A DNA stretch of 64,000 nt from Pleodorina starrii (Eukaryota; Chlorophyta; Chlorophyceae; Chlamydomonadales; Volvocaceae): NCBI GenBank assembly GCA_030267565.1, contig BRXU01000001.1, forward strand, positions 2,232,001 to 2,296,000, given 5' to 3'. Within the stretch, counting starts at the first letter, position 1, and each line of letters begins with the position of its first letter. A program made the translations under genes and the position numbers. The notes below the pieces were generated by a model. The model made no database searches, was not told where the DNA came from, and was given only the letters and a program-made list of their open reading frames with translations. This document shows, piece by piece, positions 29,560 through 40,362 of this stretch.

Positions 29560-32018
29560 ATGTCGTCGCCGCGCTCGTGCGACCCCGTCGGCCCAACGCC
29601 TGGCCCACCCCCAGCGCAGCTTCCAGGCGGCTACGCGCTGCGGCGACTGCTGGCCACAACCCGTTTCTCGTCGGTCTGGCTCGCGTCCGCTCCCGGATCG
29701 CCTCCTGCTGGCGACATCCAACCGCCAACGGCACCCGATGCAGTCGCCTGCAGCCCGCAGCGCAGCTCCAGTGACCCCAGTCGCACAAGACGTCATGACC
29801 CTGCACGCACGGACGGTGACGGCAACTTGGTGGTCGTCAAGGTGAGCGTGGCGCACCTACGCGCCTACCTGGGCTTCACACGGCCTGTCGCACAGAAGCC
29901 AACCCCAACACCCCTTCCCCGCTGGCTGCAGCACAGGCGATAGACGCGTCCCGCCCTACCCACGCCGCCATTGCAGCCAACGAAGCTGCCGCGCTGCGTC
30001 ACCTGGCCGCCTGCGCCTCCGCCCCCGCAGCTCCGATACCAGCCACCGCCGTCGCTGCCACAGCAGCGGCAATGGGCAGTAAGCAAACGTCTGTGGAAGC
30101 ACCAGCAGCAGTTGGTGCCGTTGCCGGCGCCCTGCCTTTCGTGCGGCTGCTGGAAACCTTCACAACCGATGCGCTGCCCCTGCCAGCCGCTGCAAACGGC
30201 GGTAGCACTTCGGGCTTCGGCGACGAAGGCTGGCCGTCTGGGCCGCTGCCGGTGCCTGTCCAGCTTGCCAAAGCGGCGATCGGGACAGAAGCACTGGCGG
30301 AGCCGCGGGCGCAGCGGCGGCGCTGGCGCTGCCTGGTTCTGGAGCGTTTGGGCCCCACGGCGGCCGACGTGCTGGAGGCGTGGCAGCAGCAACAGCGGCA
30401 GCAGCAGCAACCGCATAAGCAGCAGCGGCAGCGGGAGCGGGAACTGAACGAACTCGAACAGCAGCAGCTGGGGCGGCGGGGGCAGCCGCAGGCGCCACAG
30501 GCGTCAAGGACAAGTCACCTCTGGGCGGCGCCTCGCGAGCGGCGCGGGCACACGGCTGCGGCGGCGGCGGCGGCGCCGCCACCGCACGGGCGGCGGCGCG
30601 TCGCCGGCGGCAGCACCAATGGCAGCGGCAGTGGAGGCGGCTACGGTCTGGGTCCCGACGCGGTGCGGTGTTTCGCTGTGCAGGCACTGGGCGCCCTGGA
30701 CTTGGTGCACAGGTAAGGTAAGGTCCGGGGAGGGGAGGGCAGGGGAGGTGGGGTGGGGTGAGGCACTTGGCGAGCTTTGCACCTCATTTGTTTGGTACAG
30801 CGCAACTTCCGACGCAGCGCGCCCCACCCACGGCCTTCCACTGGCACCTCCGAAGGTCGTCACGCAGGTGACGTACGTCGCCCGCTCGCCTCAAATCGCG
30901 CAGGTCTGGACTCGTGCACTGCGACGTGAAGCCCGACAACTTTGCTCTTCGACGACTCGACAGCGACTCGACGCCACTCGACAGCGGCTCGACAGGGGCG
31001 CCCGGCGGCGCTGCTCCGCCGCATGACGGCACTCGCCATCCCCTCCACCACCCCCTCCACCTTCACCACCACCACCACCCCCATCACCGTCTTGGCCTCC
31101 CCAGCAACAATTCCAACCAGGACTACCTCTCACATCAGCACCGGCGTGATGAGCTAGCTGGTCCCGCGTGTGGCGAGGGCGTCGCAACAGCATGGCCCAG
31201 CTCCGCACCGAGCAACAACGACAACTCCGCAGCCAAACGCAGCGGCGCAACTCCGCAGCGAACATGGCCCGGCTCCGCAGCGAAAGAAGCCGCAGCCACG
31301 CGTAGCGGCGCAGAAGACATGACGCTGTCACCCCACCGACAAGAGCAATCGCCGCAGCGGAGGCAGCGGCGGTGGCTGGCACGCAGCGGCGGCGGCGGAT
31401 GGGCCCTTTTGGACTTTGGTAGCGCCTGCAGCTTGGAGCCCGGGGGGCAGCGGGTGGCGGACGGACCCGCGGGTCGCGGCGCACGAGGTGAGGAGCAGGA
31501 GCAGGGGCCTGCTGTTCCCTCCCTGCTGCACATTTCGCCTGTGTCTTGGCACGCATTTCACGCATGAGGCTACACGGGCGGGCACGTTGAGGGAGTGGGG
31601 CCCCACTGGCGCTCAGCGTCCTGGGGAGCAGGTCAGGACCAGACCAGACCACACCAGGCCAGACCACACCCCACCACACCAGACTAGACTAGACCAGACC
31701 AGCCCGGACCACACCAGACCAGACCGTTGGATGCTGACAAGCAAGGCCTGCCGAGTGTACGCCACTCGGGTTAGGCTTCAAAGATGGTACCGCAATGGCC
31801 GTGATGTGTCCAGCCGGATCTCTGCTCGACATGGCATTCGCACCCATGGGCTGATCGCTTCAGTGTACCTGCACCGGCGCTTTCCACTGGTCAACAGTCG
31901 CTGATGCCTCGCAGCACCGCGCGCGCACTCCCGCCTTCCTCTCTCGCTCTTTCTCCCTCTGCCTCTCCCCCGTTTCCGCCGCCAGGCCACGTGCGACCCT
32001 GCGCGACCCTGCAAGCCG

Positions 32019-32051
<33 letters not shown>

Positions 32052-32794
32052 GCCACGCCTGGTACGACACGCCGTCGTACGCAGCACCCGAGCTGACGCT
32101 GGGCCTGGCGCCGTCGCCTGCCGCCGACATGTGGTCCCTCGGCTGCACCGTCTTCGAACTGGCCACCGGCATCAAGCTACTGCCGCTGCCGCCGCACCTG
32201 ATACAGCCGCCAGCGGCGGCGGGCGCCGGTGACGAGGACGATGATCACGCGTCGTCGTCGCGGCCGGACGCGGCTGAGGTTCACCTGGCGCTCGTGACGC
32301 AGCTGCTGGGGCGGCCGCCGCGGGCGCTGCTGCAGCGCGCGCCGCGCGCGGGGTGGTACTTTGACACGGCGCGCCGGAGGTTGCTGCTGCAGGAGGAGTT
32401 TGAGCTGCCGCCGCCGCGCGGGCTGGCGCAGCGCCTGGCACTGCCCGACCGGCGCGAGGCCGGGGCCGCAGGCGCGGCGGCGGAGCGGCAGCTGGGGTGG
32501 CGGCTGCCGCCGCCGGCGGCGGCGGAGGACAAGAGCGGGGCCGCTGGCGGTGTCGGCAGCGGCAGGGGGACGCAGGTGGGCGAGATGGGTGCGGCGCGCG
32601 TGGCGGCGCTTGCTGAGGGACGTGAATGTGACTGTGGCGGCGCTGCGGCGGAGGGGGGCGAGGCGGAGTGGGACGAGGAGGAGTGGCGCGGGCTGCACAG
32701 CTTTCTGGTGCCGCTACTGCAGTGGGACCCGAGGGACCGCCCGCCGGCGCACGTGGCGGCGCGGCACCCCTGGTTGGCAGCTGAGCTGAGCTGA
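29560..32794 (+). CDS. SRPK-like CMGC protein kinase with unusual inserts
   Basis: Four exons give 816 residues: 29560-29841, 29937-30712, 30904-31487, 31986-32794. SRPK features in order: RFSSVWLA (beta 2), VVVK with Lys94, an alpha-C glutamate near Glu110, CLVLERLG (hinge), catalytic loop HCDVKPDN (Asp360), DFG at 523-525, SYAAPELTLG, ADMWSLGCTVFELATG and a final WDPRDRPPAHVAARHPWL. Known SRPKs phosphorylate SR splicing factors in cytosol and nucleus. Oddities: the glycine loop reads RLLATTRFSSVW with no glycines, the HRD motif is HCD, and about 150 residues rich in His, Ser and Ala separate the catalytic loop from DFG. No GT donor sits where an intron would need to start to remove this insert. 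The SRPK link rests mainly on the hinge and the FELATG region. Other CMGC branches are possible. Confidence 0.75.
31630..31730. repeat. CCAGACCACA-rich degenerate array
   Basis: Many variants of the unit CCAGACCACA lie in the last intron of the SRPK-like gene. Confidence 0.8.
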
Positions 32795-34167
32795 GCTGAG
32801 CAAAGGGGGGGAGGGCCTCCGACTCGGCCGGCCCGCGGCGCCATTCTGAGCCGCCTCGCAATACGATGCGATACCGTCTGGTATAGTCGTTGGTCTGGCG
32901 TGAAGACGTGGGTGTGGTGGCAGCTGAGACTGTGAAGACGTCGCGTGGGTAGGGCGGTGTAGCAGGGCGGCGATGATGTCACCTTATGACGTTATGAGCG
33001 CTGTTGTTTCCTAAGAGCTTGATTTAACTACAGAATGGGGTTTTTACTTCAGCATGGCCTTGGGCATGCTCCGCTCCCCGACACCCACGAGAGGCCTGAG
33101 GCCAGGAGGAAGGGTTGTTGTTGCACCCGCAGGCACTTGGTGAATGTTGCACCTGCCGCGAGTGACGGGGGTGGACTCCTAAGGGCGTCGCCGGCGTCTG
33201 CCACCACCAGCAGCGTCCGATCGTTAAAAAATTCTGATCGCTCAAAAGCCCGTGTTTTCAAGCAAACAAGACGCCCCCTTCCAGGCAGCTGTCGCTGTGT
33301 CGATGCCAGGCCTTGCCAGGAGTCCGCGCCGAACACAAGGAAAACCCTAAACCTTAAAACAACCCTAAAACAACCCTAAACCCAAGGAACGCGAAGACTC
33401 GCGCCATCACAGGTTGTCACGGGTCTCGCAGCTGAGCAAACCTTTTCGTCACAGGCCCCGTCGGTTTCGAACGAGCCGTGTAGCGGCGCTTGAGTGAGTG
33501 AGTGTGGTGTGTGCCTCCGGCGGGCCTCGCCTGCCAGTGGTATAGGAAAGTCGCCTTCCCGGGCTCTCCGAAACACGGAACCCTGCACGGGGGCACGGAC
33601 GCGTCAAAAGCACACCCCTGCATCCCAGCCTTTCCACGCTCTCGGCGATGGGGGCCGTGCTCGCATGCCTCAGTGGTTGCCACCAGGACCCCACCGCCTG
33701 TCGCCGCCTGCGCGAAGGTGCGCCGCTTCCTAGTCACGGCGGAAAAAGCCGCATCTGCTGCACGGAGCCGAGTTATCAGCAAGCCGGTGCACGGTCCCCC
33801 TGCGATAAAGGCGCTTTCCTGTCGGCAAAGGCTGGCGTTTCGTTGAGGATGGCGACGCGTACAAAGCTCGACCATGCCGGCGTAGGCGCCGTGCACTGGC
33901 ACCAGCGGGACGCAGCGTGCGTGCTCGACTGATGAGGCGCCCCCGCTGTACTTCAACCCTTCTCGTACATCTCATGCCCAGGACAAGCGCAACAGGCGGA
34001 CGGCCGCAGCGGTGCTAACGGTACCCCTGACAAGGAGATCAGCGGCGTGTGGGGGCTCTCAGGCTGCCCCACGGAGGAAGACCCGACGCGGCACGGCCCC
34101 GCCGCCGCCACCACTGGGGTCCGGTGCCGAGGGAAGGGCGTTTGCCGGGCTACTCCGCTCCCCGCAG
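32795..34167. other. Intergenic or unresolved 5' part of the next gene
   Basis: A short GCTGA repeat overlaps and follows the kinase stop. The stretch then holds a telomere-like motif cluster (33,341-33,383). Open frames exist on both strands near 33,417-33,956, but neither has clear splice or homology support. Upstream exons of the gene at 34,168 may lie here. Confidence 0.4.
33341..33383. repeat. Interstitial telomere-like CCCTAAA cluster
   Basis: Three CCCTAAA units, one extended to CCCTAAAA, plus a degenerate CCTTAAAA within 43 bases. TTTTAGGG is the Chlamydomonas telomere unit and TTTAGGG the common plant one. The array is short and imperfect, so it is a scar or chance cluster rather than a telomere. 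Confidence 0.6.
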
Positions 34168-35000
34168 GGGTCCTGGAGGACTGTCATGAAGCGCAGTGCT
34201 GCACCGCCTGTGCTGGGGGGTGTGAGTCTGTCACTTATCGCCAGCAGCTGCTCCTTGCCAAACGCCAGCTCTGCGCCTCAACCCCCGTGGCCAGCTTGGG
34301 CACTGCTGTCACGGCGATGGGCCTGCTGCCGCACTGCCCGACCTGCCGAGCCCTGGCGGCGGCGGCGGTGGTGGAGGCCGCCACGCAGCAAGCCGAGGAG
34401 ATCCGGGAGATGCATGCCTTGGCACCCGTTTGGGTCGCCGGGGGGCTTATTTTTGAGGTGCACCACACCGCATCCTTCAATATTGCAGCCATACGGGCCG
34501 GATCCCCCTTCAGGTGCGTGAGGTGTGACAGTGCTGGGCATTTCGTCCGGACGATGCTCATGTGTTCGCTACATGCATGCATGCAAAGCCCCGTGCATAC
34601 CCCCCCGACAAGTTCCGTACCTCCCTCGGGATGCATAATGGCAGGCAGGGAAGTGTGGCTCCGAGACATATTAGTCGGTTGCGTGTTGTTGCCGCAACGT
34701 AGGGCCGAGCGCCTGGAGCGTGACGGCGCCGACATCAGCATTTATGACATGCATGACCCACGGGTCACTCTCGCCCAGGCGCAGCTGAAGGCCTCGGCCA
34801 CCCCGCGCTACCTGCGAAAGCTGAACCAGCCCAGGTACGACGGCCTGATGAAGGTCGTACCCTGGGGGCATGAACTCAAATTGTCGGGGCGCACGTCCGT
34901 ACTATCATACGGCGGGATCTCGTCTGCGCCGGCAACCTTAACGGCTCTGGACAAGGCGGTAGGCGATCCTGCGCGCCACTTCCGGGGTCTGCTTCTGTAG
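34168..35000 (+). CDS. Unrecognised protein, 3' two exons resolved
   Basis: Exons 34168-34513 and 34649-35000 join through a split AGG codon (SPFR then EVWLRDILVG) and end at TAG 35000. Codon quality is good in both. The first exon starts at a CCGCAG acceptor in mid-codon, so upstream exons must exist that I could not place. The N-terminal part is cysteine-rich (CCTACAGGC; HCPTCRA), possibly metal-binding. The C-terminal part includes RLERDGADISIYDMHDPRV and YLRKLNQPRYDGLMKVVPWG. I recognise no family, and it could be lineage-specific or derived from a transposon. Confidence 0.5.
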
Positions 35001-35519
35001 AATGAAAGGGCTTGGAAGGGACCAGCAGCTTGGCCGTATTTAGCAACGCATACAGCCGCAGTGGGTTTTGAGGACAGGTCGGGAAACAAGGTAGGCCAGC
35101 GGCCCAGCGCGCTCCAGATGGGGGTGCGACGTTTTGGTTTGGCGGGCTGATGGATGGCGGCTGCTTCATGCTGGCTTAAGTTATTAACTGCATAACGATG
35201 TTGTGCAGAAGGCCCATTCGGATAGGTTTTAGGCAAGAGATGACATCCGGCTGGACGTGCAGAACCTCTGTCGGATCTGAGATGTTTGATTTGCACCTGG
35301 GCTAGTGCGAGCACTTGGGGGTGGGAGGGGTATCCACGTTTGGGGAGGGGGGAAGAGTGTTGTCAAAGGAGATAAGAGTTGTATGAAGCTAGGTCAGGAC
35401 TTGCTGAGCAGTTGAAGATTGTCGTTTCTGTCCATATGCATAAAAACGAACGTCCAAACCCGGTGAAAGGATCGCAGAGCGCAGAGACATGGACATCAAT
35501 GTTGGCAGTCGTAAAAGTT
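35001..35519. other. Intergenic, start of histone block
   Basis: No exon is visible. A degenerate copy of the TACGTGGATA repeat lies on the minus strand at 35,325-35,352. The right end borders the H2A 3' element. Confidence 0.5.
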
Positions 35520-35544
35520 GGTGGTGTTGAGAAACACCGAGTTT
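35520..35544 (-). terminator. Histone 3' stem-loop of H2A
   Basis: On the minus strand, 35 bases past the H2A stop codon, the palindrome GGTGTTTCTCAACACC forms a 6-bp stem with a 4-base loop. The same element follows all four histone genes here. Such elements direct 3' end formation of replication-dependent histone mRNAs that lack poly(A). Confidence 0.9.
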
Positions 35545-35579
35545 AATTTGGGCATTTAAGCATTGAGGCTTTTAGAGCT

Positions 35580-35978
35580 TTAGACGGCGGCGGAGCCGTC
35601 CTCAGCCTTGCCGCCCTTGGACTTCTTGGGCAGAAGCACGGCATGGATGTTGGGCAGCACGCCACCGGACGCGATGGTCACGTCGCCCAGCAGCTTGCCC
35701 AGCTCCTCATCGTTGCGAATGGCCAGCTGGATGTGGCGAGGGACGATGCGGTTCTTCTTGTTGTCGCGGGCAGCGTTGCCAGCCAGCTCCAGTACCTCGG
35801 CGGTAAGGTACTCGAGGACCGCGGCCAGGTACACGGGAGCGCCGGCGCCGATGCGCTCGGCATACTTGCCCTTCTTCAAGTAGCGAGCAATGCGGCCCAC
35901 GGGGAACTGCAGGCCGGCCTTGGAGCTGCGGCTCACAGCCTTCTTGCCAGCGGTCTTGCCCTTGCCACGACCAGCCAT
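35580..35978 (-). CDS. H2A: Histone H2A
   Basis: Intronless, 132 residues. The ATG at 35978 gives [20 protein letters not shown], the normal H2A N-terminus; the open frame extends 11 codons further but is not conserved. Core motifs [20 protein letters not shown], the acidic-patch region [10 protein letters not shown] and [15 protein letters not shown] are intact. The tail ends KAEDGSAAV with no SQ-(D/E) motif, so it is canonical H2A and not H2A.X. It packages DNA as a dimer with H2B. It is transcribed divergently from H2B with 253 bases between start codons, and expression should follow S phase. Confidence 0.97.
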   Translation of the reverse strand: MAGRGKGKTAGKKAVSRSSKAGLQFPVGRIARYLKKGKYAERIGAGAPVYLAAVLEYLTAEVLELAGNAARDNKKNRIVPRHIQLAIRNDEELGKLLGDVTIASGGVLPNIHAVLLPKKSKGGKAEDGSAAV

Positions 35979-36231
35979 TTTGATGGTAGATAACAAGTGA
36001 ATAGATAACAAGGTTTAATTTTTGATTCTAATTTGGTTCGAGAAATGGGCATTCTTATGCTGCAAGAGAAATGACAACCTGAGCCGGGTCGTTTTACCCG
36101 GTAGTCCGAGCAAGGGTCGGGTCACGCAGCACAACTGACAGCTCGCAGCTGCCTTATAAATTTCCAAAGCTCTCATGACGGCATATTAACATATCAGATC
36201 TTACACATTACATCTCCAGTTCAACATCACA
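35979..36231. promoter_or_regulatory. Divergent H2A/H2B promoter
   Basis: 253 bases between the two start codons. TATAAAT at 36155-36161 serves H2B. On the minus side CATAAGAA near 36055 is at the right distance for H2A but is a weak match. GGGTCGGGTC at 36114-36123 is the reverse complement of GACCCGACCC found in the H3/H4 promoter. Confidence 0.8.
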
Positions 36232-36705
36232 ATGGCCCCCAAGAACATTAAGGAGGAGAAGGCGCCCGAGGCCGCTGAGCCCAAGGCTGAGGCCAAGCCC
36301 AAGGCGGAGAAGGCCCCCAAGGCGAAGAAGGAGAAGAAGGCGCCGGCGAAGAAGGCCGCCAAGGAGCCGGCCGCCGAGGGCGGTGCTGACGGCGACAAGA
36401 AGGCCAAGAAGAAGGCCAAGGTCGCCAAGAGCGAGACCTACAAGCTGTACATCTACAAGGTGCTCAAGCAGGTGCACCCCGACACCGGCATCAGCTCCAA
36501 GGCCATGTCCATCATGAACAGCTTCATCAACGACATCTTCGAGAGGGTCGCCACCGAGGCCTCCAAGCTCAGCCGCTACAACAAGAAGCCCACCGTCACG
36601 TCGCGCGAGATCCAGACCGCCGTGCGCCTGGTGCTGCCCGGCGAGCTGGCCAAGCACGCCGTGTCGGAGGGCACCAAGGCAGTCACCAAGTTCACCTCGG
36701 CGTAA
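36232..36705 (+). CDS. H2B: Histone H2B
   Basis: Intronless, 157 residues. The long lysine- and alanine-rich N-terminal tail ([20 protein letters not shown]) is typical of plants and green algae and explains the length. The fold is intact: [60 protein letters not shown] and the C-terminal helix with the ubiquitin-site region [15 protein letters not shown]. It pairs with H2A in the nucleosome. A TATA box lies 70-77 bases upstream of the ATG and a histone stem-loop 30 bases after the stop. Confidence 0.97.
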   Translation: MAPKNIKEEKAPEAAEPKAEAKPKAEKAPKAKKEKKAPAKKAAKEPAAEGGADGDKKAKKKAKVAKSETYKLYIYKVLKQVHPDTGISSKAMSIMNSFINDIFERVATEASKLSRYNKKPTVTSREIQTAVRLVLPGELAKHAVSEGTKAVTKFTSA

Positions 36706-36734
36706 GCTGCTGGCGTCCCCTCTCTCCTAATCAA

Positions 36735-36758
36735 AACCCGGTGTTTCTCAACACCACC
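36735..36758 (+). terminator. Histone 3' stem-loop of H2B
   Basis: AACCCGGTGTTTCTCAACAC with its closing CACC repeats the element seen after H2A, H3 and H4, in the same orientation relative to the gene. Confidence 0.9.
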
Positions 36759-38517
36759 ATTTCACTGATTACATAGTGTCGTTCGGGTGGTCTGTCGTCG
36801 TCAGGCCCGTGGGTTTCTGAATTACCTCATTATGCGCCAGCGCAGGACCCTAGAGGCTCTCGCATCCTATGGGTAGCACACAACTGGGAGGGTCACTACT
36901 TATCGTTAAGGGGCGTCTTCCAGATGGATACGGCAATACCCACCTGATGTTGGGGTGCGCCGGCGGCCTGGGAGGGCCTGGATTGGTGGGCTGGACTCGC
37001 CGGGAAGGGCCGGGATACATGATCGAATCTGCATCCCGTCGGATCGGCATCTCTCTGCGTCCACTGTAAAGCCTTTACTTGATTCCCGTGGGAGGATGAG
37101 GCTCGGTGACTCGCCATGCAGTGGGATGGGTCGACAGAATGGGGAATGACCATTCACACCTCGCTGTTCCTGCCTGTTGGCCCTCCGCCGGCGGGTCTAG
37201 CGCTGGTCTGGGCAGGTCTGGGGTACCGGTATGCGCAGCGCTAGGACACCTGTTATGTACGAATCGTCTACAGTGGAAGATCGAGGATGCATACAGCACA
37301 TGTTACGAATGCATCCTTATACCCGCAAGTTGAAAGATGGGATGCGCGCTTTTCGCCATGGTTTCGGGAAATTCAAGCAATGGTATGCATGGGGCAACCA
37401 GCTCCGTCAGCAGCGTTGGCACCGTATTAAATTTGGCCTCCAGCCGTATTTGTGCGTCTGGAAAAAATACGCCTGGCGTGTTTCCGTATTCCGGCGTAAT
37501 GCAAAAGCCCGAAGGCGTAATTTCACAGCCCGGCGTGTTACAGGAAGAGGTTTTTTCTGCAAATAATGATAGTTTTGGCATCTACGCATATAGAGCGTAT
37601 CATTGATACAAAGGAACGCGACGTGCGGCCTGGGGGCATAGAATTCCAGGGTCATTGACCACACCAACCTCACCTCCAACTTGGAAACAGGTACTCACAC
37701 ACACTTCACGACCAGGAAGATGAGTCCATCTTGGTATATCTAATTCATACTGCGCCGAACCGCACTGTGCTGCCGACCTGCCGTCTCACTGCTGTCACCT
37801 CCCCCGCTCCCCCCGTAACACCTTAGTACTAGGACGCACGTCAGACCGGCTCGTCCGTAATAATACGCCCCAAAAATACGCCAGGCGGCGTAAAGGGCAT
37901 CCGTCAGGCGTATCAAGCGTATTGATTACGAGGCGGATTCTGGCGTGTTAATACGGCATACGGTGCCAACGCTGTCCGTCAGTAGGGATACGCACATGGT
38001 CCCACACGCATGGATTACGCATGGGATACGCACACGATCACATCTTTGCTGTGAAGCCCGGTGGGTAACCGGACCCCGGTGGTCGCACTTTGACGGGTTA
38101 TATAGGACCGAATCCCCTTGCAGACGGTAAACGAAGGGGTGAAGGTCTGCAGAAGGCAGGTCCGTTGGGTGGTGCCGTGAGACCCATTGCGCCCGTCTCG
38201 CCGCAAGACCCCGTTTGGGGCCCCTAACTGTAAAACATGCATGCTAGTCTAGGTGGCGGAATTCGTGGGTAAATGGGCGACGGGAAGTTCTGTTGGTTTG
38301 TGAGAGGTTTTGGGTTGGCGGGTTGGCTGTGGGTTGGCATGCGTACCCCTCTCGCCTGCCTGACCTGCTACCAACTATCAGATAAGCCCCGGCTCGCGCA
38401 GGGCTAAGAATACACCGTGTGCATTATTCCGTGGCTGGAAGGCTTTTCGCATGTCTGTACAAGCGGTTGCAGAAATCGAAAGCAGAAAGCGACAATAACA
38501 CGGGGACCAAGCCGAGA
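36759..38517. other. Spacer between the two histone pairs
   Basis: About 1.76 kb with no convincing gene. The middle (37,411-37,975) is an inverted-repeat block rich in TACGCC/GGCGTA; the rest is featureless. Confidence 0.6.
37411..37975. repeat. Inverted-repeat block rich in TACGCC/GGCGTA
   Basis: The left end at 37411-37430 reads CAGCGTTGGCACCGTATTAA. The right end on the opposite strand (near 37948-37974) reads the same apart from a 7-base insertion. Inside, TACGCC or GGCGTA/GGCGTG occurs around nine times in both orientations, close to each boundary. It resembles a small nonautonomous DNA transposon or foldback element of about 565 bases. No transposase frame is present and I saw no certain target-site duplication. 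Confidence 0.5.
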
Positions 38518-38541
38518 GGTGGTGTTGAGAAACACCGGGTT
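38518..38541 (-). terminator. Histone 3' stem-loop of H3
   Basis: On the minus strand, 42 bases beyond the H3 stop, the 6-bp stem and 4-base loop GGTGTTTCTCAACACC repeat exactly the H2A and H2B version. Confidence 0.9.
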
Positions 38542-38582
38542 GTTTTGTGCAGCCAGCGAGGGGCGGAAGGAGTCCCCAGGGT

Positions 38583-39581
<999 letters not shown>

Positions 39582-39621
39582 GCACCTTGGCTGGAGCCCC
39601 TGTGTCTTCACCTTCACAACA

Positions 39622-39645
39622 AACCCGGTGTTTTTCAACACCACC
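39622..39645 (+). terminator. Histone 3' stem-loop of H4
   Basis: AACCCGGTGTTTTTCAACAC with closing CACC has the same 6-bp stem, with loop TTTC in place of TCTC. Confidence 0.9.
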
Positions 39646-39911
39646 CTTGGGCTGGCTTCGTGCTTCTCTGGTTTAGGTGATTATGGGGGAATGCGTGGTG
39701 GGCGTGTTGCACGTCAGCAGGGAAAGGTCGCCCTAGGGGCATTAACAGCGGGCCTGGCGCTGACCTACCTGTCCGCTAACATCGTTCACGACAATGCGAT
39801 TATCCTTTGGTATCATCCATCCTGACGCTGTGATGTGAGGATTGGGGGACTTTGCAGTGTACATAGTTCGGCGGACAAGGGGGCCGTCGGAGTTGAGCCT
39901 GCCCCTAACGT

Positions 39912-40109
39912 TCAGCCGGTCCTGGCACTCAACCGCCAAATCAATACGATGGCCTTCAAACCCTGCGCCCTCGTGTAATATTTATCTCCGTCGATCCATT
40001 TCTGCGCGTAAACCGCCAGCGCTTTGCCAACCGACACCTTGGTACGGGCCCTGACGATTGACACGGCGGCTTTCTTCGCCACCCCGTCAGCTTTTCCGCT
40101 TGGGGGCAT
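39912..40109 (-). CDS. Small open frame of unknown status
   Basis: A 65-codon frame from ATG 40109 encodes a basic peptide with segments SGKADGVAKKAAVSIVRART and GKALAVYAQKWIDGDKYYTR. The composition is protein-like and not low complexity, and the frame stays open upstream as well. No homology is recognised and there is no splice evidence. It lies divergent to the gene at 40,363. It may be a short gene, an exon of a longer minus-strand gene, or chance. Confidence 0.25.
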   Translation of the reverse strand: MPPSGKADGVAKKAAVSIVRARTKVSVGKALAVYAQKWIDGDKYYTRAQGLKAIVLIWRLSARTG

Positions 40110-40362
40110 AATGAAACGGGGCCTCACAACGCATTGGCAGGAGACGGGACAGACCAACGGCGGCATGTGCTGCACGGCGCCGTAACAGCCGTTGCTACCG
40201 TACGTGGAATCCACCGCGTGCCTAGCTGGGAGCGTCTCGGAGCGACCAACGGCCAAAAACGTCACAAGGGCGCACCACAGCATCCACCCACGACTCCATC
40301 GCCATTGTGAAACCCTAAGCCATCTCTCTCTACGAACCTGGCTATTTTCATACGCAAGCACC

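Noticed and set aside
33417..33956. 179-codon minus-strand frame
   Set aside because: It reads as mixed composition with no recognisable domain, and the plus strand is equally open. Left unannotated.
36208..36657. 149-codon frame opposite H2B
   Set aside because: Antisense shadow of the histone gene; the leucine-rich sequence arises from reversed lysine codons.
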